DNA of 64,000 nucleotides from the NCBI GenBank assembly GCA_024811115.1, contig JAKOGH010000722.1, positions 310,001-374,000 of the forward strand, in the 5' to 3' direction. The stretch is from Terana coerulea (Eukaryota > Basidiomycota > Agaricomycetes > Polyporales > Phanerochaetaceae). Each line of letters opens with the position of its first letter. The stretch's first letter is position 1. The notes below the pieces were generated by a model. It saw nothing but the letters and a program-made list of their open reading frames with translations. It was not told where the DNA came from and made no database searches. The position numbers and the translations under genes are program-made. Positions 9,658 through 21,017 of the stretch are shown piece after piece.

Positions 9658-12312
9658 TCAGTTATCAGGCTCTGTCCATTCCCACGCAATCGGGACTTTT
9701 CTGAGCGTCATCTGGTGCGAAACCGCCACCAGGTCCCAGAGCGCATTTACAGCCCTGCAAACCGCGCCAATGTCTTCAGCACACATGGAAACTCAAACGC
9801 AAGAATACGACGTACCGATCCTGCTCATCCTGCACCTTCGGCTGCAGTATGACGCGCATATCGGTGACCCAGCGCCACCCCGCTTCACGCTCACGCGCTG
9901 GGTAACGCGCGGGCGAGACGTAGCACGTGAGGAACACGGCCGGGTGGGCGTCCGCGCCGTGCTTGCTGGACCCCCAGATCGCGATGTCGAAAAGGATCTT
10001 GAGCTCATACTTAAGCAGGAATCCCTTGCTCACATCATGGTCATGTACGTTGAAGGTGAATGAGTCGGGCATATCAAGCAGGGCGGTGAGAACGTCCAAG
10101 GTGCCTATGTGTGCAGGTAGTGGTGAAGGGAGCGGTGCAGGGGTGGAGGGTAAATGGGATACTACCCGGGATGAAAATATTGCATGCTGTGAGTAGGCCG
10201 AGGCCAAAGCTTCACGCTCGCCGTCAAATGATTTGATGAACCTATGCGCGCAGATTGGATCAGCACAAACAGCATATCTGAATACTGAGCGTACCTGCTC
10301 AGCCATTCATGAGCTTGCCGCGCTATTCCGTTGCACTCTGTATTACTGAGAGGCCTCACGCCGCTCCGCAATGACGAATTTGGATTCAGGCCAAGGTGAA
10401 GTGAAGATGGTACCGACTGGCCCGTCGACTGGTCACTTTGAATTCGTGAGGAAGACGTAACCTCTGCTGTGCTTGCCGCGGCAGAAGCGCCTTCTTGGAG
10501 CGAGTCGCTTCCACCGGTGGTAGCCCGGGGGCATGCTGACTTTGGAGATGCGGCCAGAGGAGCAGCGGCGTCCACCTGCATAGCAACCTCCACGCGGCCA
10601 TCGTCCGGATGGTCTGGCGCAGCCTTCGCAGAATCTTCAGCGTCGACAGCCATGTCCGTACGCTGCGCAGATGCACGGGCTTCGGCCTCCTGCATGTATC
10701 GCGCCTGCTCCTCATGCGTTGCGTACAAATCGTCGTCCGAATCGTCTTCCATGGGCTGCTCCGTCACCAAGGCCTCGAGCACCGCGCGCTTGTCGTCCAA
10801 CTCCTCTAACGGCGTGCCGGCGATACTTTCCCTCGACGCCGACTCTGGCGACTGCTCTACCCGCGCAAGTCGTGACTCAGGCCGGAACGGAGGCTCTGAT
10901 GGCGGCTGCTGTGTCGCCAGAAATTGCTGCTTGTGCAACGCAAAGCGATTGTGCAGCGGCGTACTGTTGTGACCGAGCTGAGGGACTGAGCCGGGCGATG
11001 CAGATAGGCCTCCCAGGCCACTTGACTGCCTGCGCAGGAACGGGCGACGGAGTCGCCAAGTGAAGCTGCTGCTTTGCGCGGGACTGGTGGGACGGCGCGC
11101 TTGGTGGCAGGGAAGTAGCTGCGTAGGCGTGTCGTGCGAAGGCGTCGTTGACGTGCGCAGAGCGGGGCCGGATGGGGTGAACGGTGGCGTCAGCATGGTA
11201 TGATTAGAATTCCCGCGTAGAGATGGTGATGCCAGTGCCATGAGCGGCAAGAAAGATGTCGCCCAGAGAAATCTGGGGCGGGAGTAGCAGAAGGCCTGGC
11301 GGACACTGGCGGCGACGGGAGGGACTGTGGAGTCGGAGGCGCTATAATCTCGCTAGGAGCAGATGCCTCTCGCGGCGGAGCGCTGGGGAGGCCTTGCTGA
11401 TCAATAACAACTGGAATACAAGTCTCCCAGTCGATTACAAGGACAAAGCTACCATCCCTGGCCCTGTCTCTGAATAACAGCCCCTTGTCAGTAGCAAAAT
11501 TTCAGAGGAGATAGGATATCTTACAGTTTAGCGGCTTTTGTTACCCGAAGCTTGAACGGAGCACCATGGTTTCGAAGGAAGGCAACCTGCTCACGATCCC
11601 AAGCCGTTGAACGGTACAAATCTGCAGTTCCCCGAACACGATAGGTACCAGAGTTTGCAAGAGTAGGCGGCGCAGAGGTCCTCAGCGACAATTCGAGTTC
11701 AGCAGGCTCTGACTTGACTGTAACATGTTGGGTTTGTGTGACCTTCGCAGAGGGCATTCGAGGCGGTGAACCCCTACGTGGTATAGGCTCCCTGAACACC
11801 AAGCCCGCGGCTGGGGAAGTAGACGCAGCGAAGGATGCGATTGAGCCCGACGAGCTCGGTGCCGGAGTGGCTAGTCCGGGGGATATTCGTGGCACAGTCC
11901 GTGGTGTGTGCTCTGCGGGCGCGTTAGGGATAGATTCTGGACCAGAAGATCTGCACGCACCTGTGTGAGCTTCAGCTTCGACGCGACGACGCTTCAGAGG
12001 TGGCGGCCTAATAGTGTTCTGTTGATTTTTGCGAGAACGCCAAGTTGAACTGATTGACCAGAGGGTGTGTTTCCGGCTCAGATAGACCGTGAACCGTCGG
12101 ACGCGGTATATCCAAGGCTTGTCTGGTTCTACCTAGAGAAGGCTTGTAAGAAGTGCATGAGACTTCAACTTCAGCGAGACGCACCCATGGCCTCGTCCGA
12201 TAGCCCTCCGCCCGAGCCCCTTGAGTCCTTGTACTCCCTCTTGCACTTCACCAGCATCACCACTCGTCGTGGGCGATGCCCCATCGGTCTTGCCTGAGCG
12301 AGTATTCGCCAT
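9658..12312 (-). CDS. NTF2-like-fold protein with long disordered N-terminus
   Basis: The start MANTRSGKTDGASP (ATG 12310-12312) leads into exon 1 (12185-12312), exon 2 (11545-12128), a long exon (10295-11483), then 9816-10241 and 9658-9754. The N-terminal 600 or so residues are Ser/Pro/Ala-rich with a basic PPPLKRRRVEAE patch and one ordered segment (YRSTAWDREQVAFLRNHG, GSFVLVIDWETCIPVV). The C-terminus resembles an NTF2-like alpha+beta barrel: WLSRFIKSFDGEREALA, YSQHAIFSS, VFLTCYVSP and finally AVNALWDLVAVSHQMTLRKV. Mex67/NXF mRNA-export factors carry such a domain, but no leucine-rich repeats or UBA-like tail are seen, so that link is a guess. The long exon changes frame near 11263 (GGG run), 11120 and 11030, and exon 2 changes near 12030 (A run). 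Exact protein sequence is therefore uncertain. Confidence 0.6.
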
Positions 12313-12951
12313 TCGAGCTCAGCGGTAATCCAAAAGTTAAAGATGCATTGTAATCCAGTAATGAGGCTCTCGTCGCGGTAGGGTAAGTCCAGGATGGCCG
12401 GACGCGTGCGAGTGAACGCGACGGACAGGTGCGAGCGTATTACGTAACATTTAGTGAAAGCCAAGCGCCCTGTTTTTTGCGGGAAATCATTTGACAGTCT
12501 CTTCAATTCACTCACCGATGTCCGCTGAAGCATTCAAAGGGGATACCCGCCGATGGAATCCCGCAGGTTGGACAACCTGCGTTATGCACAGGTTAGACCA
12601 ACCGGTGGATTTCCAAGATCTTCCCACGGATGAGATAGCCGCCTGCCCGCGTATAATACCGGGGAGCGCTTCCCTGGCCATTTAGCTATGCCTCGGGCAC
12701 CGTCGCTCCCCCCCCCGCCACTCGCCGCGCCCTCCCACGCCCTTCCGTCCTCTCCCGCGCCTTCCCGCCCCCGCGCTTGTTACACCGCGCCTCGCGCCTT
12801 CCCGCCTTCCGCACTTTTCCTGTTAAGGTAATTCCTTCTTAAATAGAGCGCATTGTATATATATAGCACCTAGGCGTTAATATGAAGATAAATATATATA
12901 CAAACCCCTCAAAAACTCTCATAAATGCGATGTAAAAGGCATAACAAAAGT
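12313..12951. other. intergenic with pyrimidine-rich tract
   Basis: The only notable content is a cytosine-dominated tract at about 12705-12830 (runs such as CCCCCCCC and repeated CGCGCC/CCTTCCCGCC words). It lies between the NTF2-like gene and the inverted-repeat element. No gene or RNA is recognised. Confidence 0.45.
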
Positions 12952-12961
12952 TCGAGTAGAG

Positions 12962-13570
12962 CAGAAAGTCCGGCCGGCTGGGCCTCCCGTTCGCGGAACA
13001 TGTCCCGAACGTGTTCGCGAACAACCGCCCTAATCTAGTGGCCAGCTGTGACAACGATATTTGCCGTGCGTGACCCGCCTTTGTTTGCTCCTCCGCCATT
13101 TTGGGCAGTCGCGTACAGTTTGGCGCTGCCTCCAAATTCCCTCGGGCGCGGTGAATCTCGACATTTACCGCTATGCCAAGCCCGCGACGTGCACAAAATC
13201 TACCAATTATATCTCAGATCTTTATCAGTGTGCTGTTGGTGTACTGTACCGAGACCCGCAGTGCTTGACATGCTCACATTCAGGCAAGGTGGCCATTCGT
13301 GACACTATACTACATAGTACTTAAGGGCGGCCGGGGCTACAACTACTGTGAGAGGGATTGCTGGATTAATAGTAATATAACTGAATACTATGCAGTATAG
13401 CACACCAGCAATCACCCACCGGGGAACAAAGCGAGTGTACTTAATGACTGGTCATTGGCCTTGAGAGGCCCTGGTCACAACAGTAGGTCACAGTGACAGC
13501 CGGCGTGATGTTCGCCACCCTTGTTCGCGAACGTGTTCGCCGAACAAACCTCCCAGCCGTCCGGACGTTC
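12962..13570. mobile_element. about 0.6-kb inverted-repeat element, non-coding
   Basis: The ends are inverted copies: GTCCGGCCGGCTGGG at 12968 and the complement of GTCCGGACGGCTGGG ending at 13566. Just inside each end lie TTCGCGAAC/GTTCGGCGAAC palindromic words (about 12990-13025 and 13520-13547). A 10-base direct repeat TCGAGTAGAG flanks the pair (12952-12961 and 13571-13580), which could be a target-site duplication of the 8-10 bp class. An internal hairpin pairs ATTGCTGG near 13355 with CCAGCAAT near 13406. No transposase frame is present. The repeats are seen; calling it a transposon is inference. Confidence 0.55.
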
Positions 13571-13580
13571 TCGAGTAGAG

Positions 13581-14850
13581 GGTTGGGTTTTCACCGTCGG
13601 CACATGCCGCGCCACAAAGGTGGCTGAGACTCAATTTCCCACGTGTCTCGACAATAGCGCAAGAATATCCGAAGAATTTGTAAAGTAAACTGTTGAGAGC
13701 AAGGGCACAAGATTATTCACTCAGTCTTTGGTATGCCATTCGAGGTCAGGGAATGGGCACAAACGGAGCCAAATACAGTTCATCGGTTTCGGGGGTTCAA
13801 ACTGGCACTGCAGACGCGGCTTTGTCCGTGACCGGCAACTGCCAACTGGAACTCCCAGTTGTCAAAGCTGTAAGTGCCGACGGCATTCGGAAGGTCCAAT
13901 AGGGGTGGGCGAAGATCGATGGAAACTAACGCCAACGCTCAGTCGTTATGTAACCGAAAACTCTATCACTAGTGTTAGTTGAGTAGCTATGCTCACTGCG
14001 TTACGAATTCTCATGTACATACGAGTCTAGACCACAGTTGTACTGACGGTCTACGTGCGTAGCCAGGGTTTAATTCCCTGACTAGTATACCCAGCCCGCC
14101 AATATAAATGGTGATAATATCGGATTGAACTGGAAAGCACTGAACGCCTCCTAGTGCAGAAGCTGTCAATGAGAAGGGCGAGGCTGCATCATTTGACATG
14201 CGGTTAGAGTTCGCATTACATACGCCCCGTGTTCTCACAGCACGTCGACGACCATCGCACCGCTCCCAGCGTTCCGTACTCGGGTTCGCAGACTGCCAGA
14301 TCCGTCATCCAACCGGGAGGCCTGAAGGCAATCCAACAAAGTCCCCCAGTTTCACAGTTGCGGCTCGAACTTATGGCGCAGGGTGTCAAGCGGGTCGTGT
14401 GGTCATTCTTAAAGTCGAAGACTGAGTATGTTTCTATCCTGGAAACCTAAGAATCAGGTCGTTTGCCTTTTCTTGCCAATAGCCACATACCATACTTGCT
14501 ACGAGCCCCTTTATCCGCTAACATCGTTGCCCCTTTCCAACTGAAAATTGACTAGTTTCCATGCTCTGTGTAACATAGGAAAGCTTCTCGACACCTCGGC
14601 TGCGCTGAATCGAACTCAAGACTCTGCTTTGTCAGCTAAAAGCTTGTAGACTGCCATACGCAGTGCGCGCTGTGAGAACATTCGGCCAAATTAGCCGAGA
14701 AGCAGTCATACCTGCCGCGATATGCGACCTGGTTGGCGTAAGACCGTTACGCGAAGCATGTTTGTCTAGCTCCGCCAATCACAGCGCGAGTTTCAAACGC
14801 GGGTGTCATATGTGCTGACGGCGTCTTGACAGCTTATGCAGACCATGGAA
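13581..14850. other. intergenic, no gene assigned
   Basis: I see no coding or RNA gene. Two T-arm-like hairpins (about 14070-14092 and 14600-14630) do not sit in acceptable cloverleafs. The right end is the promoter of the oxidoreductase at 14923. Confidence 0.4.
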
Positions 14851-14856
14851 GGCCGC

Positions 14857-14862
14857 TATATA
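14857..14862 (+). promoter_or_regulatory. TATA box of oxidoreductase copy 2
   Basis: TATATA inside GCTATATAGAG, 61 bases upstream of ATG 14923. It matches the arrangement at copy 1. Confidence 0.5.
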
Positions 14863-14922
14863 GAGTCGGGCTGGTCGACGTAAAGTTCAGCAACAACCAC
14901 CTTCCTCCACGCCCCTGCAGCA

Positions 14923-16280
14923 ATGTCCAAGAAGTCTGACACCGGGAAGAGGAACGTCGTCGTCGTCGGAGGCGGCTACGCCGGCGTCAACACCGCCAAG
15001 CTCATCGCCAAATCCGTCGACCGCGCACGCTACAACGTGCTCTTGGTCGAGCCGCGCCCGTACTACGTGCACCTGGTCGCGGGCCTCCGCATGTCCGTCT
15101 CGGGCGAGGACAAGCTCGAGGAGACCGCGCTCATCCCGTACGACAAGCTCGAGGGGATCTCGCACGTAGCCGGCAAGGTCGTCGGGATCGACGAGACGGC
15201 GCCCGGGAAGGGTGGCGTGCTCGAGCTCGAGAACGGCGAGCACCTCGAGTATGCGGCCCTGGTGCTGGCGACGGGCTCCAGGTGGGGCGGAGTTGTTGCA
15301 TTCGGTAACACGGACCAGGAAATCCACAGCAGCATCTCGTCTTGGCGGTCGAAGTTCGCAAAGGCGAACAACATTGTCATAGCCGGTGGTGGCGCCGTGG
15401 GCATTGGTATGCTGCCCCGTTTCCTGATTGCGGCGACCATCTAAAATTTTCTGCAGAACTTGCCGGTGAACTCAAGGACGCATACCCAGTACGCACGAGT
15501 AAGATTACCGATGTGATTGAAAGCCTAATCACCGTTGCAGGCCAAGCAAGTCCACCTCGTGCACAGTGAGAAGTACCTCCTGAACGCTACATACCCCGAT
15601 AAGTTCCGCAAGAACATCGAGCGTCGCGTCCGTTCACGCGGGGTTAACCTCGTAGAGGAAGACTACGTCGACGTGTTCCCCGAGCCCAACAGCACGGGCG
15701 ACCTGACAACGCGTAGGGGCAAAGTTATCAAGAACGTGGACCTCGTGGTACGTACCTGAACCCGTCCCTCCTATTTCTTTTCGCCCCTTTAGACTCATTG
15801 GGGTATGCGTTGTGCAGGTTCCCGCGTTTGGCTCAAAACCAAACACCGAGTTCATCAACACGCTGGGTGCCGGCGTCCTGTCCGAGGCGGGCCACGTCAA
15901 AGTCAAGCCGACGCTCGAGCTCCTGAACCACCCGGGTATATTCGCCGTCGGCGACATCTTCGACTGGGACGAGCAGAAGCAGGCGGGCAAGGTGCCGGGA
16001 CACGCATCCGTCGCCGCGCCCAACGTCGTCAGCTTCCTGCAGGGCATCCCGCAAAAGAAGCTGTACAAGGGCGCGCCGGAGATGATTGTCATTCCCATCG
16101 GAAAGGTGCGTTATATGCGCTTGTGGGGGAGAAGGGCGGGAGCTCACCTGGTGGTAGGCAAACGGCGCCGGCTTCTTCAACATGCTTTGGGGCATCCAGA
16201 TCGGTCCCTACTTCACCGGCATGATCAAGGGGAAGACGCTGTTCGTGCCCATGGCGCGTGGTATCTTCAACTACAAGTGA
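14923..16280 (+). CDS. AIF-like FAD/NAD(P)-dependent oxidoreductase, copy 2
   Basis: Five exons: 14923-15406, 15457-15488, 15541-15747, 15818-16105 and 16158-16280, giving 377 residues with no frame break. The order of motifs is NVVVVGGGYAGVNTAKLI (FAD, residues about 10-25), ALVLATG, IVIAGGGAVGIELAGEL (NAD(P), spanning the exon 1/2 junction), PAFGSKPNT, FAVGDIFDWDE (FAD ribityl contact) and HASVAAPNVVSFL. The product belongs to the AIF/NDH-2-like pyridine-nucleotide flavoproteins. Neither a mitochondrial presequence nor a membrane segment is visible. It ends MARGIFNYK, so it lacks the hydrophobic tail of copy 1. The 32-nt exon 2 and all intron positions are shared with copy 1, showing they are duplicates. 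Localisation and substrate are unknown. Confidence 0.92.
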
Positions 16281-16595
16281 AGGCTTGTATGGGGTGGCAT
16301 CGCATATATTCGTTTGAGACACTCTCGTTGGGCTTTGGGATACCTTTGATACCATGTCTGTTTACTGTATGATTTTAATATTGGACTGCTGTATTACATT
16401 ATGCAGACGTTTTGACTCACCGGACGATGGCATGATCTGGGTCGACTGATCTGTCACAAAGGCGATACAATTCCGGCCAGAAGAAACATCATGGCACAAG
16501 GAGAATCAATCAATTGAGGTTTCAATGTTACAAGTGGATCATGCTACAGTCAATCATTCAGTGTATCGCGGTCCTTACTTCGTTCAGCCATGCCA
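16281..16595. other. convergent 3' intergenic spacer
   Basis: About 315 bases between the convergent stops of the oxidoreductase and the MMS2-like gene. The sequence is AT-richer and presumably holds both 3' ends. No gene is seen. Confidence 0.5.
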
Positions 16596-17193
16596 TTAGA
16601 AATTGCTGCCCTCTGGCGGTTGAGGCAATTTGCGGTTGTTGAACGACGCCATCTCCCTGCATAACGCATAAGCACCCCAATGTAAGCCGGCAGCACCCCA
16701 GCCTACGCACCTGCGAATCTCTACGAGCACAGTCTCGATACTGCTATTCCTGTTCCAATGCGCCAGCACCGGCAGCTTCGTGGTATCGACCTTGCCGTCG
16801 GTCTGGCTGACGAACGGCAGGTTCACGCGGGAGATAAACTGGATGAACGGCGGGTGCTCTGGGTACTGCTCGCCGCAGGTGATCTTCAGGCTGTAGATGC
16901 GGTTCTCGTGCACGGTCTGCGGCGCGTCAAAGGCGGTACATGCGGGCATGATGAGTCCGATGGATGTGGATGGTGAGGAGTTGCAGTACGTACATGTCCT
17001 GGGCCAATTATAGTGCCGTTCCAGTGGCTCATCATGATATCGTCGCCGTCCTCGAGACCGTACGAGCACGAGCCATCGCCGATGCCCTTCTCGCCCTTCT
17101 CGAGCTCCTCGAGCAGCCGGAAATTGCGGGGAACTATGGGGAACCATCAGAAATATCTCTGCGCCCATTGCTTAGTTACGCACCTTTGGCCAT
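16596..17193 (-). CDS. MMS2: Ubiquitin-conjugating enzyme E2 variant (Mms2/Uev1 type)
   Basis: Exons 17184-17193 (only 10 nt: ATGGCCAAAG), 16994-17133, 16711-16916 and 16596-16656 encode 138 residues, the normal size for a UEV. The sequence starts [20 protein letters not shown] and contains [51 protein letters not shown] and [14 protein letters not shown]. The HPN-plus-cysteine active site of true E2s is absent: the equivalent stretch is PVLAHWNRN. This defines a catalytically dead variant. In yeast and animals Mms2 pairs with Ubc13 to build Lys63-linked chains in error-free DNA damage tolerance. The gene is divergent from HSE1 across 311 bases. All splice sites are canonical and the frame is unbroken. 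Confidence 0.96.
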
Positions 17194-17504
17194 CGTACGG
17201 TCGGGGAGGAAATGAGATGGGTGTCAGAGTCCCAGCCACAAGACCCGAAGTGGCGAGTATAGCAAAGCGTCACGGTCACACGCGTGTAGTGTCCGGTCAA
17301 TCCTCGGGTCGAGTGAATGACAATGCTTGTGACTAAGTCAGTCCTGCGTCTTACTAGATCAGTAACTGTAGAGACCTCATCAACTCTCACCGACCATTTG
17401 TGACAGTAGTCACGCCCATTACCGCATAGCCTCGCTACGCCGGACTCGGACAGCTGCGCGCCAAATCCCGCAGTTATCATCACTTCCTCCACCATACACG
17501 CAAG
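17194..17504. promoter_or_regulatory. Bidirectional promoter region, MMS2/HSE1
   Basis: 311 bases separate the divergent ATGs at 17193 and 17505, so both genes must share regulatory sequence here. I can point to no specific binding site; no strong TATA is visible. Confidence 0.6.
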
Positions 17505-20346
17505 ATGTTCAGAGCAGGGCAAGCCAACCCTTACGATGAGATTGTTGGTGAGTAGCTGAAGCATATATCTGTATGTACCGAATCTTACTTGCTTGTGCAG
17601 CGAAAACGACAGACGAGAATATGACCGGCGAGAATTGGGAGCTAATCCTCAATCTATGCGACAAGGTCCAGGAAGAAGGGGATCAAGGGTGCGTAATGCC
17701 CACCATCTAGCGTACATGTCCCCAACGATGTACTATGAATAGAGCACGAAATGTCATCGCCGCGATACTGAAACGCCTAACGCATCGGACGTCAAACGTG
17801 CAGCTCTACACCCTCACCCTCGCCGAGTCCCTCACGAAGAACTGCGGAATTGAGGTGCACCGAGAGATTGCCTCGCGCGCATTCACACAGGGCCTGGAGA
17901 AACTGGTCACAGATCGGGTACGCGTCACCCTGCAAGTGCTGTAGCGCAGTGCTCACATGCATATCCTCCAGAACACCCACGATAAAGTACGGACGAGGGC
18001 GCTGGGGCTCGTCGCCGAGTGGACAGGCGACTTCGAGAAGGATCCATCTCTTGGTATCATGGAGGAATGCTACGAGAACCTGAAGTCCAAAGGTACGCAG
18101 TACGCTTTGAGACACTCACTTCCATGTCTCATCAGTCCTTCGATAGGCTATAAATTTGACGCCTCGAACGAGCCCCCACCCCCAAACGTCGACGACGAGG
18201 TCCGCCGCCGCGAAGAAGAGGAGCTGCAGCGCGTCCTGGAGATGTCCGTGCATGACAAGGGCGGGCGCGGCCAGTGGAACGAGTACTCCCTCGCATCCTC
18301 CTCCAGCGGTGCAGGCGGCTCGTCCGCCGCCGCATCCAGCTCGCGCGCCGCCCCCGCCGCACCGGTCTCGACACCTTCAGCCGCCCGGCCGACGTACGGC
18401 GGCTACGTGCCGTCCGCGAGCCCCGCCGTCTCCGCCGTCTCGAGCGACACCAGCCCGCAGCAGACGCCCGCGCGGGCCTACAGTGTGGATGTGCCCGCGA
18501 GCCCCGCGCTGTCCCTCAAGTCTCAGGACAGCATACCGGTGGTGACCAGAGTGCGCGCGCTGCACACGTTTGAGCCGACGGAGGCGGGAGAACTGGCGTT
18601 TGACAAAGGCGACATCATCAAGGTTGTCGACCGCAACTACAAGGACTGGTGGCGGGGCCAGATCAAAGGACGTACTGGCATCTTCCCTGTCAACTATGTG
18701 GTAAGCATGTTGTTCTTGTCATGGGAAGCGGGCATGTCGACTGAACAGTGTTGCAGGAACCATTGCCGGAGCCTACCTCAGCAGAGATCGCCAAGGAAGC
18801 GGAGCAGGAGGCTTCCTGTGTTCGGCCAAGCAGCTAATGTGGACCGACTACTGACTATGCTCCGTCAAATGGACCCTGCGAAAGATAATCTTGCTGATAA
18901 TGAAGAGATCCAGGTCCGTGATTCATCTGTCATTTGATCGAGTAGGTGCCAACGAGTTTATAGGAATTGTACCGTTCTTGCATGGGCCTGCGGCCGAAGA
19001 TTGTTAAGCTGATTGACAAGTATAGTCAAAAGCGAGGTCAGTTGCGCTCTTTCAAGCACCCGGGAATTGAGGCTAAAACTCTTCTCAGCCGACCTGGTCA
19101 CGATGAACGAAACGTTTGTGAAAGCCAGGACTATATTTGACCGTATGATGGAGGATAGCCTTGCGCGTCATACAGCTGGTACGGAATTCACATCTTCGGT
19201 GATTCACCATCTTATTCAATGTCGTAACTACAGACTACGCTCCACGTCCAGGCTATGGCCAATCTCCATATCCGAGACCTGACTCTCGCGCTCCCGGAGA
19301 ATATGGTCAACCGCAGAACTTTGGCTGGAACCCTGCTGCCTACGACCAACCAGGCTACGCGGCCTATCCGGCTCCTGCTGGTGCTTACGCTCTAGGCCCT
19401 GAGCACGGATATCCTGGTGCTCCTCCGCCCCAGGGACAACCATTCGTGGATGGCCAAGGCTACCAGCCACCTCCGCAGCCTGGTGCTTACCCCCTCAGCC
19501 ATACGGCGCGCCCCCCGCACAACCTGCTTACGGCGCCCCAGGCCCTCAAGCCCCACCACAACAGTATCACGCAGGCCCGACGCCCACGCCTCAGCAGGCA
19601 CCACAGGGCCAGGGTGCCCCGCCTCCCGCCGAAATCGCTCACCAACAGTCACCACAGCAGCCTTTGCAGCAGCAAGCACAGCCCCAGGTGCAAGCGCAGC
19701 CGCAGTTGCAGCCACAGCATGCGGAGCAACCCCGGCTCAAGTCCAACCACAGGCCCAACCGCAGGCCCAGCAACAAATACAGCAGCAGCAGCAGCCTTCC
19801 CAGTCGCCGCAAGGCCCTCCATATGTTTACGATCCGAACACGACCTATCCAGATCCGAACGTCCATGCTTGGGCTCAGTACTACGCGCAAGGCGGCACGG
19901 ACCCTACTGGCTCCGTGTACTTCATCTCCATTCCAGGAGTCAAAGAAGCGTCGCCGGAACCCCCGTCGGGCCCCGACACGCCTGTTGCTCAGGGATCGAC
20001 GGCGCCGTTGAACGTCCAGCACCGCGACACGGAGCTCGCCGGGCAGGCCGCCCCCGGCTCCCCCACGGCCCAGCATGCGCAAGCGCCCCAGGCGTTCTAC
20101 GGTGCCCACCCCAACGACCCGAACACGTCCAACGCGAGCCTCTCGTCCGCCGCCGCGCAGCCCCAGCAAGCTGCGCCCTACGGCGCGTCGCCGTACCCCC
20201 CTGCAGGCGGGTATGCCCCGCCGGGCGCTACCAGTCCCGCGGCTGAGCAGCAGGCGTGGGCGGGTCAGTACGGTGGCCTGCCCGGGCAGTTCGCCGGGTT
20301 GAACGTGAACGGCCCTGCTGAGGGACAGGCGGTGCCACCTGCTTGA
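17505..20346 (+). CDS. HSE1: ESCRT-0 subunit Hse1 (VHS-UIM-SH3)
   Basis: Nine exons: 17505-17547, 17601-17688, 17743-17917, 17972-18092, 18147-18700, 18757-18913, 18964-19036, 19089-19178 and 19234-20346. The start MFRAGQANPYDEIV leads into a VHS domain (ENWELILNLCDKV, ILKRLTHRTSNVQLY, ALGLVAEWTGDF). Next are a ubiquitin-interacting motif (EEEELQRVLEMSVHD), an SH3 domain (ALHTFEPTEAGELAFDKGD, WWRGQIKGRTGIFPVNYV) and a GAT-like helical segment (LLTMLRQMD, LYRSCMGLRPKIVKLID). The C-terminus is a long Pro/Gln/Tyr/Ala-rich tail of over 300 residues. Hse1 pairs with Vps27 on endosomes to bind ubiquitylated cargo. Frame breaks at 18813, at the C run 19490-19494 and at 19730-19733 are each cured by a one- or two-base length change, giving about 805 residues. 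Stop at 20344-20346. Confidence 0.93.
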
Positions 20347-20607
20347 GGAGACCGAGGAAGACCTGCCTGAGGACTCGCTTGGCGAGGATGCGGGTGCGAG
20401 TGCGAGGGGAGGATGTTCAATGCTCTGTATGTTGAATTTGATGGTGCTATAAGTATATGTCAAGGTGATGTTGGGCTGGAGAGATTGGACTAGGTATAAT
20501 AAGTTATCACAAACTATTGGCTCTGAGGTTCGAGTAGACGAGCAAGCTTGGAACAACTTCCAGTTGGCTTCCACTGCCACAAGTCGAGAGCTAAGACTAC
20601 GAGAAGC

Positions 20608-20662
20608 TAGGGTTAGGTGTCCATAGCAGGCAATCACGCTTTGTGGCGCGGCGAACACCGGC
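20608..20662 (+). promoter_or_regulatory. Upstream conserved element, family copy A
   Basis: TAGGGTTAGGTGT followed about 25 bases later by TTTGTGGCGCGGCGAA, about 409 bases upstream of ATG 21018. Related sequence lies 395 and 432 bases upstream of copies B and C. It could be a promoter element, an unrecognised 5' exon or just part of the duplicated segment. Confidence 0.45.
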
Positions 20663-21017
20663 GATGAGCCAACATGTCGGAGCCGGAGCTCCATCGAAAC
20701 ACTTTACCTACAGCCTACTCTTACACCTCGAAAGCTCGCTACTATGTTCAGCGATTTCCTACCGGCCACGGATGTTCAACATGTATGGAAATTGATCAAC
20801 TACTGCTGTCAAAGCGCCTTCTCCCACGTGTGAAGCCGGCGCAGGCGGAACGTGTTGATTAATACCAGTGGCTGGCTGTACTTGGGGCGCTACAACCCTC
20901 TAACCCATACCGGACCCTGCCACTGTCTTCCGCATAGCAGTACGCGTATTCTATGCGTATTACCTTTCGGAACTCGCTGCGTAGCCTTCCCATCATCACC
21001 CAGACCATCCAGCGGCC

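Noticed and set aside
12705..12830. C-rich tract as a telomere-like or centromeric repeat
   Set aside because: No regular repeat unit; only a loose pyrimidine-rich composition.
14016..14092. tRNA-like fold: CAGGG-TTTAATT-CCCTG arm with partly pairing ends
   Set aside because: There is no anticodon arm; the middle forms one TAGACC/GGTCTA hairpin, so it is not a canonical tRNA.
14600..14680. Minus-strand sequence with a GAGTTCGATTC T-loop-like word
   Set aside because: The T stem has mismatches at two of five pairs and no acceptable D arm was found.
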